Below are positions 62,608 to 64,000 of a DNA stretch of 64,000 bases, piece by piece. Source of the DNA: CAVTND01 sp963735955 (GTDB lineage: Bacteria > Pseudomonadota > Gammaproteobacteria > Burkholderiales > Burkholderiaceae_F). The notes under the pieces were generated by a model. The model was not told where the DNA came from. It saw only the letters and a list, made by a program, of their open reading frames with translations, and did not search any database. Each line of letters opens with the position of its first letter. Position 1 is the first letter of the stretch. Location of the stretch: NCBI GenBank assembly GCA_963735955.1, contig CAVTND010000002.1, forward strand, positions 1-64,000. The letters run 5' to 3'. Both the position numbers and the translations under genes were made by a program.

Positions 62608-63649
62608 TTACCCTTTCGGGTACTTTGCGTTCGCCTTCTTGACGAAGTCGTTGGTGTAGACCGCCTTCAGGTCGATCTTGGCCTTGGACATGTTGTCGGG
62701 TCGATGCTTTCGCAGCGCTCGCAGCGCAGTCGCCGGACCCTGCTCCGGAATCATGCCGTCGGGCGACAGCGCCGGCTTCGCTTTGAGGAATGCGTCGATG
62801 TAGACCGCGCGATCGCCGAGCAGGTAGCTCTCGGGCACCGATTTGACGATGTCCGACGGCCCGGCCTGCTGGATCCACTTGTTGGCGCGCACGATCGCAT
62901 TGGTCAGCGCCTGCACCGTGTTCGGATTCTTCTCGATGAACGCGACCGGCGCGTACAGCGTCGCCGCCGGCATCGGTCCGCCGAAGACCTTGTCGGCCTC
63001 GGCGACATCGCGCGTGTCGGAGATGATCTTGATGTCGTTGCTGCGCGCCAGCATCGTGATCACCGGATCGAGATTGGAGATCGCATCGATCTGGCCGGAG
63101 CGCAGCGCCGCCACCGCACCCTGCGAGGCGCCGACGCCGATGATACGACACATCGGTCGGCTTGAGGCCGGCCTTGGCCAGCACGAAGTTCGCCATGATG
63201 TTGGTCGACGAGCCCGGCGCGGTGACGCCGATTTTCTTGCCCTTCAGGTCGGCAACAGTCTTGTAGTTCGGCATCGTCTTGGTGCTGACCGCCAGCACGA
63301 TCTGCGGCGCGCGGCCCTGCAGCACGAAGGCGCGCATCGGCTGGCCCTTCGCCTGCATGTTGATGTTGTGTTCAAACGCGCCCGAGACAACATCGGCACT
63401 GCCGCCGACCACGGCCTGCAAGGCGCGCGCGCCGCCGGCAAAGTCGACGATCTCGACCTCGAGCCCCTCGTCCTTGAAGAATCCCCTCTGCTCGGCGATC
63501 GTCAGCGGCAGGTAGTACAGCAGGTTCTTGCCGCCCACCGCGATCGTCACCTTCTTCTTTTCGAGCGACTGCGCCTGGGACAGCAGCGGCAGGACGAGGA
63601 CGGCGGCGCCGGCGACGACGAATCCGCGGCGGGCGATAACGGTTTGCAT
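62608..63649 (-). CDS. ABC transporter substrate-binding protein (SsuA/NMT1-like), one frameshift
   Basis: About 345 residues, exported. The N-terminus ARRGFVVAGAAVLVLPLL is a possible twin-arginine or Sec signal. Mature blocks GGKNLLYYLPLTIAEQRGFFKDEGL, GGSADVVSGAFEHN and GVTAPGSSTN are typical of NMT1/SsuA-type binding proteins. The frame changes near 63150, where KPTDVS passes into IGVGASQGAVAAL. The ATG at 63649 has GGAG upstream. The ATPase and permease follow with 1-4 base spacing and overlap, so it is one transport operon. Substrate unknown; a CoA-transferase gene lies upstream. Confidence 0.88.
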
Positions 63650-63696
63650 CGGCAACTCCACTTGGAAAACCAATTGATCTTATAGGACGTTGCTTC

Positions 63697-64000
63697 TCAT
63701 ACGACACCATTGCGCCGCAGCGCCGCCACAGTCTCGGGCGACAGCCCAAGCCCGGCCAGCACCTCATCTGTGTGCTCACCGAGTCGTGGCCCAAGCCAGC
63801 GGGTCGATCCGGGGGTCGCGGAGAGCTTCGGCACCACCGCCGGAACCTTCAAGAGGCGTGCCGTCGGCCAGCACCGCCTGCTCGATCATGCCGCGCGCTG
63901 CAAACTGCGGATCTTCAAACATGTCGGCCACGCTGTAGATGCGCGAGACGGGCACATCCGCGGCCGACAGCGCGGCGAGTGCATCCTCGATCGGTCGCTT
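63697..64000 (-). CDS. CaiB/BaiF family CoA-transferase, C-terminal part, one frameshift
   Basis: The C-terminal 100 residues of a class III CoA-transferase run in from the right edge. IEDALAALSAADVPVSRIYSVADMFEDPQFAARGM is the family block in which the substrate CoA region is closed, and the end reads GEHTDEVLAGLGLSPETVAALRRNGVV before the stop. A frame change lies near 63855. Most of the gene is beyond the window. It precedes the ABC transporter set by 47 bases and is on the same strand, so the transporter may supply an acid that is activated to a CoA ester. Confidence 0.75.

Overview
The window is GC-rich chromosomal DNA from a betaproteobacterium, most likely a Burkholderiales-type lineage. 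The grounds are gene order (glmM-folP-ftsH-rlmE-yhbY-greA-carB beside pst-pho; yicC, kinase, phosphatase, rph, rdgB, hemW; gmk-rpoZ-spoT-greB), a Burkholderia/Neisseria-type porin, and a glnA-ntrB-ntrC nitrogen locus. No phage, transposase, CRISPR or rRNA was seen. Many genes carry single-base frameshifts, dense at 1-6.8, 34.5-42.5 and 57-63 kb and nearly absent at 7.5-19 and 23-32 kb. Protein similarity continues in the next frame, so most look like sequence errors rather than decay. I give full gene spans and mark the shifts.

Layout. 0-3 kb: end of an M3 oligopeptidase, two tandem exported glutaredoxin-like proteins and exonuclease III, then an inverted-repeat element. 3.2-8.7 kb: two small membrane proteins and an RND efflux permease with its membrane fusion protein. 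8.9-13.9 kb: ntrC, ntrB, a DUF4124-like protein and glnA, with a sigma-54 promoter and NtrC site upstream of glnA. 13.9-18.8 kb: a minus-strand run of Ser/Thr kinase, PP2C phosphatase, rph, rdgB and hemW. 18.9-23.7 kb: yicC, gmk, rpoZ, a (p)ppGpp synthetase/hydrolase and greB.

23.7-34.2 kb is an accessory-looking block: a Pat-type protein acetyltransferase, a porin, an aminoglycoside-phosphotransferase/P-loop kinase fusion, a retinol-saturase-like FAD oxidoreductase, a DHH phosphoesterase and a tandem universal stress protein. Five FNR/Anr-like palindromes sit upstream of five of these six genes. I read the block as an oxygen-limitation regulon resembling the low-oxygen-activated locus of Burkholderia cenocepacia.

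34.2-45 kb: tRNA-His, tRNA-Arg and tRNA-Pro, then phoR-phoB-phoU-pstB-pstA-pstC-pstS read from the minus strand with a Pho box before pstS. An arsenic operon (arsR-arsI-arsC-arsM-acr3) lies between pstS and glmM, where related genomes usually have these genes adjacent, with a fragment of an NtrC-family regulator at its edge. 45-57.5 kb: glmM, folP, ftsH, rlmE, yhbY, greA (with a leader terminator resembling E. coli GraL), a GNAT protein, and carB-gmhA-carA. 57.6-64 kb: a rhomboid protease with a long C-terminal extension, an unrecognised membrane protein, an SsuA/SsuB/SsuC-type ABC transporter and the end of a CoA-transferase gene.
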